A DNA stretch of 64,000 nt from Methylobacterium sp. 2A (lineage in GTDB: Bacteria > Pseudomonadota > Alphaproteobacteria > Rhizobiales > Beijerinckiaceae). Each line of letters starts with the position of its first letter. Within the stretch, counting starts at the first letter, position 1. This document shows positions 17,364 through 29,098 of this stretch, piece after piece. The position numbers were made by a program, and so were the translations under genes. The notes beneath the pieces are model-generated. The model was not told the origin of the DNA. It searched no databases and saw only the letters and a list, made by a program, of their open reading frames with translations. The stretch covers positions 60,174 to 124,173 of the forward strand of contig NZ_VUOK01000026.1 in NCBI RefSeq assembly GCF_009806555.1, written 5' to 3'.

Positions 17364-18782
17364 TCAATGGGCGGCCGCTTCCGATGCCGGCCACACGATC
17401 GTCCCATCGACCGCATACGGCTGACACGTCACGCGCTTCGGATCCCCACAGGTCGCAAGGGCCGCGGCAACCGGATCGCGTTCACCCACGGCCATCGACC
17501 AGCTGCCATCGGGGCCGATCACGAAGGCGCGGGGACGGGGCGCAGTCAGGAACCGTCCATAAGCGGTCTTCCCGGCCGCATCCACGTACGGAACCGCGGC
17601 CGTATCCTCGAGGCGCGCGAAATGCGTTGGCGGCGGCGATGGCGTCGGATGCGCCCAAACCACGATGTCGTTGACGGCGTAGGGCCAACACGTCGCGCCG
17701 TTCTTCTGACAGGCCGCCATGGCACGCGCCAACGGATCGAATCCGCCGTATTCGGCGACCATCAACGACTTCGGTGCGATGACCAATGCCTTGGGGGACG
17801 GAGCACTGAGGAACTTCTTGTAGATCTCCTGACCGCGCGCGTTCAGGAACGGCACGGCGCCGATGTCGTCGATTGCAGCATAGTGCGTCGCCGGCGGCGG
17901 CTCGCTCGGCAGGTATTCGGAGTTGATCTTCTTGCCGGGCAGGCCGAGTCCGGCCAGGAAACGATCCACCGGACCGGCGAACAACTCGGTCGCCGAGGGA
18001 TCGCCGAGCAACTTATGGGAATCGGTCCTGAACTGTCCAAAATCGACGATGTCCGCCCGTCCCCCCTGCTCTGTATAGGCCCGGTACATGGCCTGCCAGA
18101 GAGGTTTGGGAAAGATCTGGTCATTGCTGCCATAGAGCCAGAGCGACGGTACGCGGCTCGATTGACCGAACCGGCGGCTGCTCTCGATCAGCGGCTTCTG
18201 ATGATCCCGGCATGCGCTCGAATGTACGCCGCCGTAGAAGTTGATGATGGCCGCGATTCGCGCATCGCGGAACGTCCCGATCGCCAGGGCATTCCAGCCT
18301 CCGAAGCTCGAACCGGCTACGACGATCCGACTCGCATCGATCTTATGCTGCTTCGCGAGCGGATCGATGACGGCCAGGACATCGGCCGCCGCGTCGCGTC
18401 CCAGATCATCGAGGCGGCAGCCCGTATTATGGATCCCGTCTCCAGAATTACCGAAGCCGCGCATCAACGGCATGGCAACGGCGTATCCCCGCGACAGCAG
18501 GTAGTAGACACCCATGTTCTGGCTGACGGTGTTTTCATCCATGGTGCCACCGCTGCCATTGCTGCCATGGTTCCAGATCGCGAGGGGGAACGGGCCGGAG
18601 CCGGGCGGGAAGACCACCGGCACCCGGAGCTTCACGGGACGCCGGGGATCACCCGGCAGATCGAGAACCAAGCGCTCGGCAGGTGGAGGAAGCGGCGTCC
18701 GAGTTTGATTGGCACGCCCCTCGTCAAGCAGCACCAAAGTCATAACGATGACCGAGGCCAGTAGAACAACAATCGTTGGCAT
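17364..18782 (-). CDS. Secreted alpha/beta hydrolase with duplicated C-terminal domain
   Basis: This 472-residue protein has an N-terminal signal or anchor (MPTIVVLLASVIVMTLVLL). An alpha/beta-hydrolase domain of the dienelactone-hydrolase/acetyl-esterase type follows: WNHGSNGSGG oxyanion region, nucleophile elbow VAGSSFGGWNAL near residue 160, and a later Asp/His pair. From about residue 305 there are two tandem copies of a roughly 80-residue module, each starting THYA/THFA and ending CxPYAVxxxxVW with two cysteines. The substrate is unknown. The gene stands alone, convergent with the phosphatase/kinase gene. The duplication looks like a secreted binding module added to the enzyme. Confidence 0.75.
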   Translation of the reverse strand: MPTIVVLLASVIVMTLVLLDEGRANQTRTPLPPPAERLVLDLPGDPRRPVKLRVPVVFPPGSGPFPLAIWNHGSNGSGGTMDENTVSQNMGVYYLLSRGYAVAMPLMRGFGNSGDGIHNTGCRLDDLGRDAAADVLAVIDPLAKQHKIDASRIVVAGSSFGGWNALAIGTFRDARIAAIINFYGGVHSSACRDHQKPLIESSRRFGQSSRVPSLWLYGSNDQIFPKPLWQAMYRAYTEQGGRADIVDFGQFRTDSHKLLGDPSATELFAGPVDRFLAGLGLPGKKINSEYLPSEPPPATHYAAIDDIGAVPFLNARGQEIYKKFLSAPSPKALVIAPKSLMVAEYGGFDPLARAMAACQKNGATCWPYAVNDIVVWAHPTPSPPPTHFARLEDTAAVPYVDAAGKTAYGRFLTAPRPRAFVIGPDGSWSMAVGERDPVAAALATCGDPKRVTCQPYAVDGTIVWPASEAAAH

Positions 18783-19241
18783 CGTGCCCCGTCCCTCGGC
18801 ACTCGTCTGACCGAAGGATATCGATTTTTTATTGTGCGTCCAGTTCCGCGGCGGCGCAGAAAAGCCCTACAGTTCATCCGGCCACTGAAATTTTCTTTCA
18901 GCCATAGACGAATCGAAAAACGGGGTGCCTTGTCTTCGCGAGCACCATAAATATCGAGATGAAATATGTGATCACCCAACGACTTCGTCGCTTCAGTGAC
19001 CGGACCGCACAATAGAATGCGCCCGTGCAATATTCGATTCGGGGCTTACTCCAAAGCTCGACCGCACAATGGTTAGGGCACACCGTTCAGCATGCCTCGA
19101 ACAGACGCCGACGGGTGGTGAGAATGCGGCTCCTTGAGACAGCCGCGTGACGTCCGCAGGGCATAAGCGCGGCGAGCCATCATGAGCTCGGACAGGGTCA
19201 AAGCCGAGCCCAAGTCGTGCGCGAAGCATGGACCGATCCCG
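18783..19241. other. Gene-poor, comparatively AT-rich intergenic region
   Basis: About 460 bases between the secreted hydrolase and the pckA terminator hold no frame that looks coding. The segment 18820-19070 is visibly less GC-rich than its surroundings (T-runs and sequences such as ACCATAAATATCGAGATGAAATATGTGAT would be long for quoting in full). It may contain the hydrolase promoter or be a remnant of acquired DNA. No known RNA was recognised. Confidence 0.5.
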
Positions 19242-19274
19242 TCACGGCGGCGGCCTCACGAGCCGCCGCCGTGA
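19242..19274 (-). terminator. Strong hairpin downstream of pckA
   Basis: A perfect 13-base inverted repeat (TCACGGCGGCGGC at 19242-19254 and its complement at 19262-19274) with a 7-base loop lies 7 bases beyond the pckA stop. There is no clear T-run. It is the likely transcription end or 3' stabiliser of pckA. Confidence 0.7.
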
Positions 19275-19281
19275 TCCCCGC

Positions 19282-20901
<1,620 letters not shown>

Positions 20902-21316
20902 GAGCGTATCTCCCGGGCCCCTGTTCGACCGTCGACGCGACTGAGCCGGACGCGGTCCGCGTCCGGAATGGTCCGGGGGACGTCCGTGCGGTCGTACAGG
21001 TCCGCCGCACGCAGGATCTCCGCTCCCCGGCCGCTTTTCGACCCACCGCTGGGTAGGCGGCGAAGCTTCACTGTCCTTATGGACTTCGTTCAAAGCCCGC
21101 AATGTGGACAAACAGGTTAGACCACAGTCCCGGAAGCAGGAACCCCCGTCTGTCAGCAGTCACCCGCATCGTCGGGCCGCCCGAGACAAGCGGAACGGCT
21201 CTGGAATACCCATATACCAGTCATCCATCCATCCGACCTTGCATGCTGATCGGCGACGGCTATGCCGATGCCGGACGGCACGCCCGTCCCACGCCCAGCG
21301 TCTCCACAGAGGCACG
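20902..21316. promoter_or_regulatory. Divergent pckA/recR intergenic region
   Basis: These 415 bases separate the pckA and recR starts and must carry both promoters. No intact gene is supported. Short AT-rich segments near 21065-21115 and 21205-21225 (CCATATACC) are the likeliest promoter positions. No operator was identified with confidence. Confidence 0.45.
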
Positions 21317-21922
21317 ATGCCCCAAGCCGTCGCCGGCCCCGAGATCGAACGTCTGATCCAGCTCCTCGCCCGCATGCCCGGGCTCGGGCCGCGCTCGGCC
21401 CGGCGCGCGGCGCTGCAGCTGATCAAGCGGCGTGACACGCTGCTCGGACCGCTCGCCGACGCGATGCGGGTCGCGGCCGAGCGGATCGTGGTCTGCTCGA
21501 GCTGCGGCAACGTCGACACCTCCGAGCCCTGCACGATCTGCCGCGACGCCGAGCGCGACCCCACCACACTGGTGGTTGTGGAGGACGTGTCCGATCTCTG
21601 GGCGCTGGAGCGCTCCGGGGCCGTCAAGGCGCGCTATCACGTGCTGGGCGGCGTGCTCTCGGCGCTCGACGGCGTGCGGCCGGAGCACCTGAACCTCGCG
21701 AGCCTCGTGGAACGCGCGGCCGATCCGGTGGTGACCGAGGTCATCCTGGCGCTCAACGCCACGGTCGACGGCCAGACCACGGCCCATTACGTCACGGACT
21801 CGATCCGCCATTGCGACGTGAAGGTCACGCGCCTCGCCCACGGCGTGCCGGTCGGCGGGGAGCTTGACTACCTCGACGAGGGGACGTTGACGGCGGCGAT
21901 CCGGAGCCGCACCGCGTTCTGA
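21317..21922 (+). CDS. recR: Recombination mediator RecR
   Basis: RecR acts with RecF/RecO to load RecA at gaps in DNA. The 201-residue protein shows the helix-hairpin-helix start ([16 protein letters not shown]), the four-cysteine zinc finger [16 protein letters not shown] (about residues 57-72) and the Toprim domain ([16 protein letters not shown], then [13 protein letters not shown]). The ATG at 21317 matches the family start. The gene opens the recR-def-fmt-truA cluster and has no dnaX-ybaB upstream, unlike many genomes. Confidence 0.95.
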   Translation: MPQAVAGPEIERLIQLLARMPGLGPRSARRAALQLIKRRDTLLGPLADAMRVAAERIVVCSSCGNVDTSEPCTICRDAERDPTTLVVVEDVSDLWALERSGAVKARYHVLGGVLSALDGVRPEHLNLASLVERAADPVVTEVILALNATVDGQTTAHYVTDSIRHCDVKVTRLAHGVPVGGELDYLDEGTLTAAIRSRTAF

Positions 21923-22015
21923 GGCCGCGGCGCGGTATTTGACCGGTCTCGACCTGCATCCTATTCGACGGAAAAGCCCGGACTCGACCCGGCGCTGTCC
22001 CTGCCGGTTGCCGCC

Positions 22016-22531
22016 ATGACCATCCGTTCGCTCGTCATCCTCCCCGACCCCGTCCTGCGCCGCATCTCCGACCCGGTCGGCCCGATCACCGGCGAGATCA
22101 AGACCCTCGTGGCCGACATGTTCGAGACCATGTACGACGCGCCGGGCGTCGGCCTCGCGGCGATCCAGGTCGGCGTGCCGAAGCGTGTCGTGACCATCGA
22201 CACCTCGAAGGAAGAGGGCGTGCGCAAGCCGCAGGTCTTCATCGACCCGGAGATCGTCTGGTCCTCCGAGGAGAAGCGCGTCTACGACGAGGGCTGCCTG
22301 TCGATCCCCGACTATTACGGCGAGGTCGAGCGGCCGGACCGGGTCCGCGTCAAGTTCCGCGACCTCGACGGCAGGGAGCAGGAGATCGAGGCCGACGGCC
22401 TGCTCGCCACCTGCATCCAGCACGAGATCGACCATCTGAACGGCGTGCTGTTCATCGACCACCTGTCGAAGCTGAAGCGGGACCGCGTGATCAAGAAGTT
22501 CGCCAAGGCGGCCAAGCGCGACGCGGCCTGA
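22016..22531 (+). CDS. def: Peptide deformylase
   Basis: This metalloenzyme removes the formyl group from the N-terminal methionine of new proteins. The three family motifs are intact: GVGLAAIQV (about 45-53), EGCLSIPD (about 91-98) and QHEIDHLNG (about 138-146). The Cys and two His of motifs 2 and 3 bind the metal and the Glu is catalytic. The 171-residue length is typical. It is followed 7 bases later by fmt, the formyltransferase that supplies its substrate on initiator tRNA. Confidence 0.96.
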   Translation: MTIRSLVILPDPVLRRISDPVGPITGEIKTLVADMFETMYDAPGVGLAAIQVGVPKRVVTIDTSKEEGVRKPQVFIDPEIVWSSEEKRVYDEGCLSIPDYYGEVERPDRVRVKFRDLDGREQEIEADGLLATCIQHEIDHLNGVLFIDHLSKLKRDRVIKKFAKAAKRDAA

Positions 22532-22538
22532 ACCGGCC

Positions 22539-23468
22539 ATGCGCGTCGTGTTCATGGGCACCCCGGATTTCGCGGTGCCGACGCTGGAACGGCTGGCGCA
22601 GGACGGCCACGCGATCGCGGCCGTCTACACCCGCGCGCCCGCCAAGGCCGGCCGCGGCATGAGCTTGCGGCCATCGCCGGTCCACGCGCTCGCCGAAAAG
22701 CTCGGCGTACCGGTGCTCACCCCGACGACGCTGCGCACGCCGGAGGCCGCGGAGACCTTCGCCGCGCACCGAGCCGACGTCGCCGTGGTGGTGGCCTACG
22801 GGATGCTGCTGCCGCAGGCGATCCTCGACGCGCCGAAGCACGGCTGCCTGAACCTCCACGGCTCCCTGCTGCCGCGCTGGCGCGGGGCGGCGCCGATCCA
22901 GCGGGCCGTGATGGCGGGCGATGCCGAGAGCGGCGTCGGCGTGATGCGGATGGAAGCCGGGCTCGACACCGGTCCCGTCGCCCTGGAGGCGCGGGTGCCG
23001 ATCACCCCCGGCATGACCGCCGGCGAGCTGCACGACGCGCTGATGCCGGTCGGCGCCGCATTGATGGCGCAGGCCCTCGCCCGCCTGGAGCAGGGAACGC
23101 TTGCCTTCACGCCGCAGCTGGAGGACGGCGTCGTCTACGCCCGCAAGATCACCAACGACGAGGCGCGGATCGACTGGTCGCGCCCGGCCGCTGAGGTGGC
23201 CAACCACATCAACGGGCTGTCGCCCTTTCCGGGGGCGTTCTTCGAGACCGATCTCGGCAAGGGGCCCGAGCGGGTGAAGGTGCTCCGAGCCGCCCCCGTC
23301 CACGCCTCGGGCGCCGCGGGGACGCTCCTCGATCCCGATGGAACCGTCGGCTGCGGCGAGGGTGCGGTGCGGCTGCTGGAATTGCGCCGCGCCGGCAAGG
23401 GGGGCAGCGCGAGTGGGGCCGACTTCGTGCGCGGGGCGCGCCTGACGTCCGGCGCCCGCCTCGGCTGA
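22539..23468 (+). CDS. fmt: Methionyl-tRNA formyltransferase
   Basis: This enzyme formylates Met on the initiator tRNA using 10-formyltetrahydrofolate. The 309-residue protein begins MRVVFMGTPDFAVPTLERL. It has the catalytic-site NLHGSLLPRWRGAAPIQRA motif (about 105-123) with the conserved Asn-His, and the later MEAGLDTGPV. The C-terminal tRNA-binding domain follows. Its TGA overlaps the truA ATG by one base (TGATG), and it lies 7 bases after def, so the three genes are one transcription unit. Confidence 0.96.
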   Translation: MRVVFMGTPDFAVPTLERLAQDGHAIAAVYTRAPAKAGRGMSLRPSPVHALAEKLGVPVLTPTTLRTPEAAETFAAHRADVAVVVAYGMLLPQAILDAPKHGCLNLHGSLLPRWRGAAPIQRAVMAGDAESGVGVMRMEAGLDTGPVALEARVPITPGMTAGELHDALMPVGAALMAQALARLEQGTLAFTPQLEDGVVYARKITNDEARIDWSRPAAEVANHINGLSPFPGAFFETDLGKGPERVKVLRAAPVHASGAAGTLLDPDGTVGCGEGAVRLLELRRAGKGGSASGADFVRGARLTSGARLG

Positions 23469-24229
23469 TGCCCCGCTACAAGCTCGTCATCGAGTACGAC
23501 GGCGGACCGTTCTGCGGCTGGCAGCGGCAGGCCGAGGATCCCACCGTCCAGGGCGCGATCGAGGCCGCGATCCTGCGGTTCTCCGGGGAGGATGTCCGGC
23601 TCACCTGCGCCGGGCGGACCGATGCCGGCGTGCACGCCATCCACCAAGTCGCGCATCTCGATCTCGCCAAACCCTGGCGGACCGACACCGTCCGCGATGC
23701 CCTGAACGCCCATCTGCGGCCGCAGCCCGTCGCCATCCTCTCGGCCGAGATCGCGCCGGAGAGTTTTGACGCCCGCCATTCGGCGATCCGCCGCCACTAC
23801 CGCTACCGGATCCTGAACCGGCGCAGTCCCGCGGCGTTGACCCGCGCCCATGTCTGGCACGTGCCCTGGCCCCTCGACGCGGACCTGATGCATGCGGCGG
23901 CCCAGCACCTCGTCGGCCGTCACGACTTCTCGGCCTTCCGCGCGGCGGAATGCCAAGCCAACAGCCCGATCCGCACGCTGGAACAGCTCGATGTCACCCG
24001 CAGGACAATGGCGCTGCACGAGGAGATCGTGGTGGCGACAGCGGCGCGCTCCTTCCTCCACCATCAGGTGCGGGCGATGGTCGGGACGCTGATGCTCGCC
24101 GGCTGCGGCCGGCTCTCGGCCGACGATGTGGCCGACATCCTCGCCTCGGGCGAGAAAAGCCGGTGCGGCCCCCTGGCGCCGGCCGCCGGGCTGACCTTCG
24201 TGGGCGTCGATTACGATGCCGGGAAATAG
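23468..24229 (+). CDS. truA: tRNA pseudouridine(38-40) synthase TruA
   Basis: TruA converts uridines 38-40 of the tRNA anticodon arm to pseudouridine. The 253-residue protein starts [21 protein letters not shown]. It carries the catalytic aspartate in [17 protein letters not shown] (about residues 50-66) and the later [13 protein letters not shown] motif. It overlaps fmt by one base at its start. Its last 19 bases overlap the end of the convergent dapE gene, so no terminator can lie between them. Confidence 0.96.
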   Translation: MPRYKLVIEYDGGPFCGWQRQAEDPTVQGAIEAAILRFSGEDVRLTCAGRTDAGVHAIHQVAHLDLAKPWRTDTVRDALNAHLRPQPVAILSAEIAPESFDARHSAIRRHYRYRILNRRSPAALTRAHVWHVPWPLDADLMHAAAQHLVGRHDFSAFRAAECQANSPIRTLEQLDVTRRTMALHEEIVVATAARSFLHHQVRAMVGTLMLAGCGRLSADDVADILASGEKSRCGPLAPAAGLTFVGVDYDAGK

Positions 24230-25386
24230 GCTTCGAGCACCCGTTCGTAGATCGCGGTCAGCCGCTCCAGATCGGCGACCGCCACGCATTCGTCGGTCTG
24301 GTGCATGGTCTCGCCCACGAGGCCGAACTCGATCACCGGGCAGGAATCCTTGATGAAGCGGGCATCCGAGGTGCCCCCCGTGGTCGACAGGATCGGCGTC
24401 AGCCCGGTCTCCGCCCGGATCGCCTCCGAGACGAGATCCACGAAGGCATCCGGCCGGGTCAGGAAGGCCGGCGCGTTCGAGGGCTGGAGATCGAGGGTGA
24501 AGCGCACCGCGTTCCCGGCCGCCTGCTCCAACCGCCGGCGGATCTCGGCGCCGAGACTCTCGGCGGTCCAGTCGTCGTTGAAGCGCACGTTGAACGTCGC
24601 CCGGGCGGTCGCTGGGATCACGTTGGTGGCGGGGTTGCCGACATCGATCGTGGTGAATTCGAGGTTCGAGGCGTCGAAATGGGCCGTCCCTTGGTCGAGC
24701 GGCTCCGCGATCAGCGCCGAGGCGAGGCGCAGCAGGCCGGGAATCGGATTCTCGGCCTTGTGCGGGTAGGCGACGTGGCCCTGCCGGCCGATGACGGTCA
24801 GCTTGCCGGTGAGTGAGCCGCGCCGCCCGATCTTGATCATCTCCCCCAATCGGCCCGGATTGGTCGGTTCGCCGAGGATGCAATGATCGAAGCGCTCGCC
24901 GCGGGCGCGTGCCCAATCGAGCAGTTTCACGGTGCCGTTGACCGCGGGACCCTCCTCGTCGCCGGTGATCAGGAACGCGATGGAGCCCGGAAGGTCCGGG
25001 CCGCGGCGTTCCAGGAAGGCCAGCGTCGCCGCGAGCATGCAGGCGACGCCGCCCTTCATGTCGGCCGCACCCCGGCCGTACAGCATCCCCTCGGCCACCG
25101 CGCCCTCGAACGGACCGTGGCGCCAGGGGCCCTCCCCCTCCGGCACGACGTCGGTGTGGCCGGCGAAGACGAGGCAGCGGCCGCGGTCGCCGAGGCGCGC
25201 GAACAGGTTCGGCGTGTCGGGATAGCCGGGCTCGGCGAAGACCGGCCGCTCGATCGTGAAGCCCGCAGGTCGGAGTGCGTCGGCCACGACGTCGAGGGCG
25301 CCGCGATCCTCCGGGGTGACGGAGGCGCAGCGGATCAGAGCCTGCGCGAGGCGCAAAGCTTGCGGGGCGTCGTGATCAGCCGGCAT
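24211..25386 (-). CDS. dapE: Succinyl-diaminopimelate desuccinylase
   Basis: This M20-family dizinc hydrolase of the lysine/diaminopimelate pathway provides meso-DAP for peptidoglycan. The 391-residue protein has the metal-binding motifs [11 protein letters not shown] (about 74-84), [10 protein letters not shown] (about 104-113) and the catalytic ITGDEEGPA (about 138-146). The later TGGTSDARF and C-terminal [13 protein letters not shown] complete the site. The ATG at 25386 is chosen over a TTG at 25389. Its 3' end overlaps truA by 19 bases in the opposite direction. Confidence 0.95.
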   Translation of the reverse strand: MPADHDAPQALRLAQALIRCASVTPEDRGALDVVADALRPAGFTIERPVFAEPGYPDTPNLFARLGDRGRCLVFAGHTDVVPEGEGPWRHGPFEGAVAEGMLYGRGAADMKGGVACMLAATLAFLERRGPDLPGSIAFLITGDEEGPAVNGTVKLLDWARARGERFDHCILGEPTNPGRLGEMIKIGRRGSLTGKLTVIGRQGHVAYPHKAENPIPGLLRLASALIAEPLDQGTAHFDASNLEFTTIDVGNPATNVIPATARATFNVRFNDDWTAESLGAEIRRRLEQAAGNAVRFTLDLQPSNAPAFLTRPDAFVDLVSEAIRAETGLTPILSTTGGTSDARFIKDSCPVIEFGLVGETMHQTDECVAVADLERLTAIYERVLEAYFPAS

Positions 25387-25469
25387 CAACCCGTCCTCGG
25401 CGGCGGAAGGCGCCGCGCGGCCCGCTTACCCCGAAGCGGGCCGCCGAGGGGAGTCCCAACCTCGATCCC

Positions 25470-27821
25470 CTACTTGGTGACGATCACCTGCACGTCTCCG
25501 TGCCGGCGCTGGACCGAGACGGTGACGTCGTCGTCGTAGCGCTGGAAGCGGATGTCGAGGTGCGAGCCGCCGAGCCGGACGTTGTAGAGCGTCACGCCGT
25601 CGAGGAAGCCCGGCAGGATCGGGTTCTTCAGCCGGACGCTGTTGCGGGCGTGGTCGAGTTCGAGGCCCAGGCACGCCGCCAGGAACGCGAAGGGTGCCGC
25701 CGCCGCCCAGGCCTGCGGGCTGCAGGCCACCGGGTAGGAGACCGGCCCGCGCTGCTTGCGCCGCATGAAGCCGCAGAACAGCTCCGGCAGCCGCTTCTGG
25801 TCCTGATAGAGCGAGGTGTCGAACATCCCCTGGAAGATGCGCGCGGCCTCGTGCTTGCGGTCGTAGCGGGCGAGACCCATGGCGACGAGCGCGTTGTCGT
25901 GCGGCCAGATCGAGCCGTTGTGGTACGACATCGGGTTGTAGCGCGCCTCACCCTTGGCGATCGTGCGCACGCCCCAGCCGTTGAACCCGTCCTTCGACAG
26001 CAGGGTGTCGGCGACCCGCGCGGCCCGCTCCGGCTTGGCGATGCCGGTGAACAGGGCGTGGCCGGCATTGGACGAGCGCACGGCACACTGCTTCTTCGCG
26101 CCGTCGAGGGCGAGCGCGTAGGTGCCGATCTCCTCGTTCCAGAAGGCTTCGTCGAACCGCTCACGCAGGGCGGCGGCCTCCTGCATCAGGCGCTCGGCCA
26201 TCGGGTCGTGCCCGAGGAGGGCGGCGAGCTTCGCCATGCCGTGCTTGGCGGCGTAGACGTAGCCCTGCACCTCGCACAAAGCGATCGGCCCCTTCGCCAG
26301 CTGGCCGTCGGCGTGGAAGATCGAATCATGGCTGTCCTTCCAGCCCTGGTTCTCCAGGCCCTTGTCGGTGTCGCGGGCATATTCGACGAAGCCGTCGCCG
26401 TCCCGGTCGCCGTAGCGGTCCATCCATTCGAGCGCGAGTTCCAGCGCCGGCCAGATCGCCCGGATCGTCTCCAGATCGCCCGTCACGGCATAGTACTCCC
26501 AGGCCAGCATCACGAAGAGCGGCGTGCCGTCGATCGTGCCGTAATAGTGCCGGAACGGCACCTCGCCGAGCATCGCCATCTCGCCGCGGCGGGTCTCGTG
26601 CAGGACCTTGCCGGGCTGGGCGTCGGCGGCCGGGTCGACGGCCTTGGCCTGGGTCGAGGCGAGGTAGCGCAGGACGCCGCGGGCGAATTTCGGGTCGATC
26701 CAGAGCGCCATCATCGCCGTGATGATGCCGTCGCGGCCGAAGACCGTGGAGTACCAGGGGATGCCGGCGAAGGGGTAGATTCCCTCGGGCGTGCGGCTCG
26801 CCAGCATGTAGAGGTCGGCGGTGGCCCGGCAGAGGCCCTCGTTGAACTGGTCGTTCGACGAGATGATCGTGGTGATGCCCGCCGTCAGCGCCCGCAGGTC
26901 GCGGCGGGAATCGCGGTAGGCCCGGGCGAAGATCATGCCCTCGCCGAGATCCTTGGGCTCCCGCCGGGCGCCGCCGGCATTGGCCGCGAGCGTCAGCCTG
27001 GCGGCCGCATCCTCGCCGACCATCGTGTCGGTCGGCGGCTTGGTGAAGGCGCGGTGCGCCTCGAAGGTCACGCGGATGAACAGAGAGGTCTTGCCCTCCG
27101 GGGGCAGCGACACGTCGAAGACCGCGCGGCCCGGCTCGATGAGATCCGGCTTCGGGCCGAAATGCAGGGCGGTGGTCCGCACGATCTCGTCTAGGCCCAC
27201 GTAGCGGAACTGGACCTCCCGGTCGCTCGCCACCAGGACGCCGCGCTTGCCGCGCTCCTTGCGGTCGGTGCCGCGCACCTCGAACAGGTCGCGGAAGTCC
27301 GCATCGAAGGTCACGGCGATGCGCAGGCGGCGATGCTTCGAGTCGAAGGAGCGCAGGCCGATCCGGTCGTAGCAGGCGCCGCGGAACAGGAACTTGGTGC
27401 GCTCGATCGCGATCGTCTCGCGGGGGATCGAGGTCTCGTCGTGCGCGTCCAGGCGGATGTCGGGCGTCGTCATGTCGACGCTCAGCGCGCCGTTATCGTC
27501 CTGCATCACAGAGGAGAGCATCAGCGGGCGCTGGCCCTCGACGGTCACCTCCAGGCGCGACAGGTAGCGCGTGTCCTGGAAATACAGGCCTTCGGGCCCC
27601 GGCTGGACGCCGATATCGCCGTAGGAATCGAGGACCCCGAACGCCTCTCCGAACTTCAGGGAGCGGAGGGGCCGCTCAACCAGGGAGGTCTGCGCCTCGA
27701 TGTGGTAGGGCGGCAGCACGTCATCCGCGTCCTGAAAGCCGTGCGCCAAACCCCCGACCGCCATCCGGGCCGTCACCGCGTGATTCGTTGCCGCTTGGGC
27801 CGCTGCCGTGTTGTCCGCCAT
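25470..27821 (-). CDS. Amylo-alpha-1,6-glucosidase / glycogen debranching-type protein
   Basis: This large cytosolic protein of about 783 residues has two domains. The N-terminal one is the 'glycogen debranching N-terminal' type (FGVLDSYGDIGVQPGPEGLYFQDTRYLS, about residues 57-84). The C-terminal one is an (alpha/alpha)6-barrel glucosidase-like domain with PWYSTVFGRDGIITA, GLENQGWKDSHDS and MSYHNGSIWPHDNAL. Related genes in Hyphomicrobiales are annotated as amylo-alpha-1,6-glucosidase and may act on glycogen-like or other alpha-glucans. The ATG at 27821 has GGAG nine bases upstream. Longer starts exist but add a Cys-containing, unrelated extension. It follows the glycosyltransferase on the same strand, 146 bases apart. 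Confidence 0.85.
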   Translation of the reverse strand: MADNTAAAQAATNHAVTARMAVGGLAHGFQDADDVLPPYHIEAQTSLVERPLRSLKFGEAFGVLDSYGDIGVQPGPEGLYFQDTRYLSRLEVTVEGQRPLMLSSVMQDDNGALSVDMTTPDIRLDAHDETSIPRETIAIERTKFLFRGACYDRIGLRSFDSKHRRLRIAVTFDADFRDLFEVRGTDRKERGKRGVLVASDREVQFRYVGLDEIVRTTALHFGPKPDLIEPGRAVFDVSLPPEGKTSLFIRVTFEAHRAFTKPPTDTMVGEDAAARLTLAANAGGARREPKDLGEGMIFARAYRDSRRDLRALTAGITTIISSNDQFNEGLCRATADLYMLASRTPEGIYPFAGIPWYSTVFGRDGIITAMMALWIDPKFARGVLRYLASTQAKAVDPAADAQPGKVLHETRRGEMAMLGEVPFRHYYGTIDGTPLFVMLAWEYYAVTGDLETIRAIWPALELALEWMDRYGDRDGDGFVEYARDTDKGLENQGWKDSHDSIFHADGQLAKGPIALCEVQGYVYAAKHGMAKLAALLGHDPMAERLMQEAAALRERFDEAFWNEEIGTYALALDGAKKQCAVRSSNAGHALFTGIAKPERAARVADTLLSKDGFNGWGVRTIAKGEARYNPMSYHNGSIWPHDNALVAMGLARYDRKHEAARIFQGMFDTSLYQDQKRLPELFCGFMRRKQRGPVSYPVACSPQAWAAAAPFAFLAACLGLELDHARNSVRLKNPILPGFLDGVTLYNVRLGGSHLDIRFQRYDDDVTVSVQRRHGDVQVIVTK

Positions 27822-27967
27822 GCAGGGCATCTCCGGGTGCTTGAGGGTACGAATCGAGAGGGCCGCCGCATCAATGCTGATGCAGCGGCCCTTGTTCACC
27901 TGACGGATGAGTCGCCTTTAAGACGCTAGGCCGGTCGCGACCGGCCTCGCAAGCCCGATGCCGCGGC

Positions 27968-29098
27968 TCAGGCCGGCATGGCGGCGACCGGGATCGACGG
28001 CCGCGCCGAGCCATTCACCTCACCGAAATGCGGCTTGAAGCCGGAGCTCGGCAGCTTGATCACGTCCGCGCCGCGGCTGAGCAGCTCCTCGTAGGCGGCC
28101 ACGTACTTCTTGACCATGCACTCGGCCGTGAAGGCGCCCTCGAAGTGGCGGCGCACGCCGGCGCGGCTCATGGTCTTCACCTTGGCGACGGCCGCCACGG
28201 CATCGTCCATGTTCTCGCAGAGCACGCCGCTCACGCCGTCCTTGATCACCTCCGGCACGGAGCCGTTCCGGAACGCGATCACCGGGGTGCCGGCCGACAT
28301 CGCCTCGATCATCACCAGGCCGAAGGGCTCCGGCCAGTCGATCGGGAAGGCGAGCGCCAGGGCGTTGCCGAGGAAATCCTTCTTCTGCTCCTCGTTGATC
28401 TCGCCGATGAACTCGACCAACGGGTGATGGATCATCGGCTCGATGACCTCGTCCCAGTAATCCTGATCGGCCTTGTCGACCTTCGCGGCGATCTTGAGCG
28501 GCGTGCCGGAGCGGATCGCCATCTCGATCGCGCGATCGGGCCGCTTCTCGGGGGAGATCCGGCCGAGGAACGCGAGGTAGCCGCCCTTGGCCTCGGCGTA
28601 ATACGGGCAGTTCTGGGCCGGCAGGCCGTGATGGATCGTCGCCAGCCAGTTCGAGGTCGGCGGCATCGGCAGGCGCTGGTTGTCGGAGATCGAGACCAGC
28701 GGCATGCCCGTGAAGGTGCGGTAGACCGGCATGAAGTCCGGCACGTCGAGGCGGCCGTGCATCGTCGTGAGGCACTTGTGGTTCAAGTCCTCGAACATCG
28801 GATACTGCAGCAGGTCGATGTGGAAGTGCAGGATGTCGAACTCGTGGGCGCGCCGGTGGACCTGATGCAGCATCGCGAGATGGCTGGCGGTGTGGTCCCG
28901 GTAGCCGAGCAGGCGCAGGCCTTCCGGCGTGCAGGAGGCCAGCTTGGCAGAGGTCTGCGAGTCGCCGCTGGCGAAGAGCGTGACGTCGTGGCCCTGGCGG
29001 ACCAGTTCTTCTGTAATCCAGCTGACGACGCGCTCGGTGCCGCCGTAGAACTTCGGAGGAACGGCCTCCGACAACGGAGCGATCTGGGCAATGCGCAC
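27968..29098 (-). CDS. Glycosyltransferase family 4 protein
   Basis: This is a 376-residue GT-B fold transferase. The N-terminal acceptor domain opens with MRIAQIAPLSEAVPPKFYGGTERVV, the glycine-rich loop of GT4. The C-terminal nucleotide-sugar domain has LGRISPEKRPDRAIE (about 180-194) and the EX7E-like region EPFGLVMIEAMSAGTPVIA (about 268-286). The start is a GTG at 29098. It precedes the debranching-type gene on the same strand. The pair recurs in related bacteria and suggests synthesis or remodelling of a glucan or trehalose-like compound under stress. That role is inference. Confidence 0.85.
   Translation of the reverse strand: MRIAQIAPLSEAVPPKFYGGTERVVSWITEELVRQGHDVTLFASGDSQTSAKLASCTPEGLRLLGYRDHTASHLAMLHQVHRRAHEFDILHFHIDLLQYPMFEDLNHKCLTTMHGRLDVPDFMPVYRTFTGMPLVSISDNQRLPMPPTSNWLATIHHGLPAQNCPYYAEAKGGYLAFLGRISPEKRPDRAIEMAIRSGTPLKIAAKVDKADQDYWDEVIEPMIHHPLVEFIGEINEEQKKDFLGNALALAFPIDWPEPFGLVMIEAMSAGTPVIAFRNGSVPEVIKDGVSGVLCENMDDAVAAVAKVKTMSRAGVRRHFEGAFTAECMVKKYVAAYEELLSRGADVIKLPSSGFKPHFGEVNGSARPSIPVAAMPA

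Noticed and set aside
25500..27194. A 564-codon plus-strand frame opposite the debranching-type gene
   Set aside because: Antisense shadow. Its composition follows the complementary codons of the real gene.
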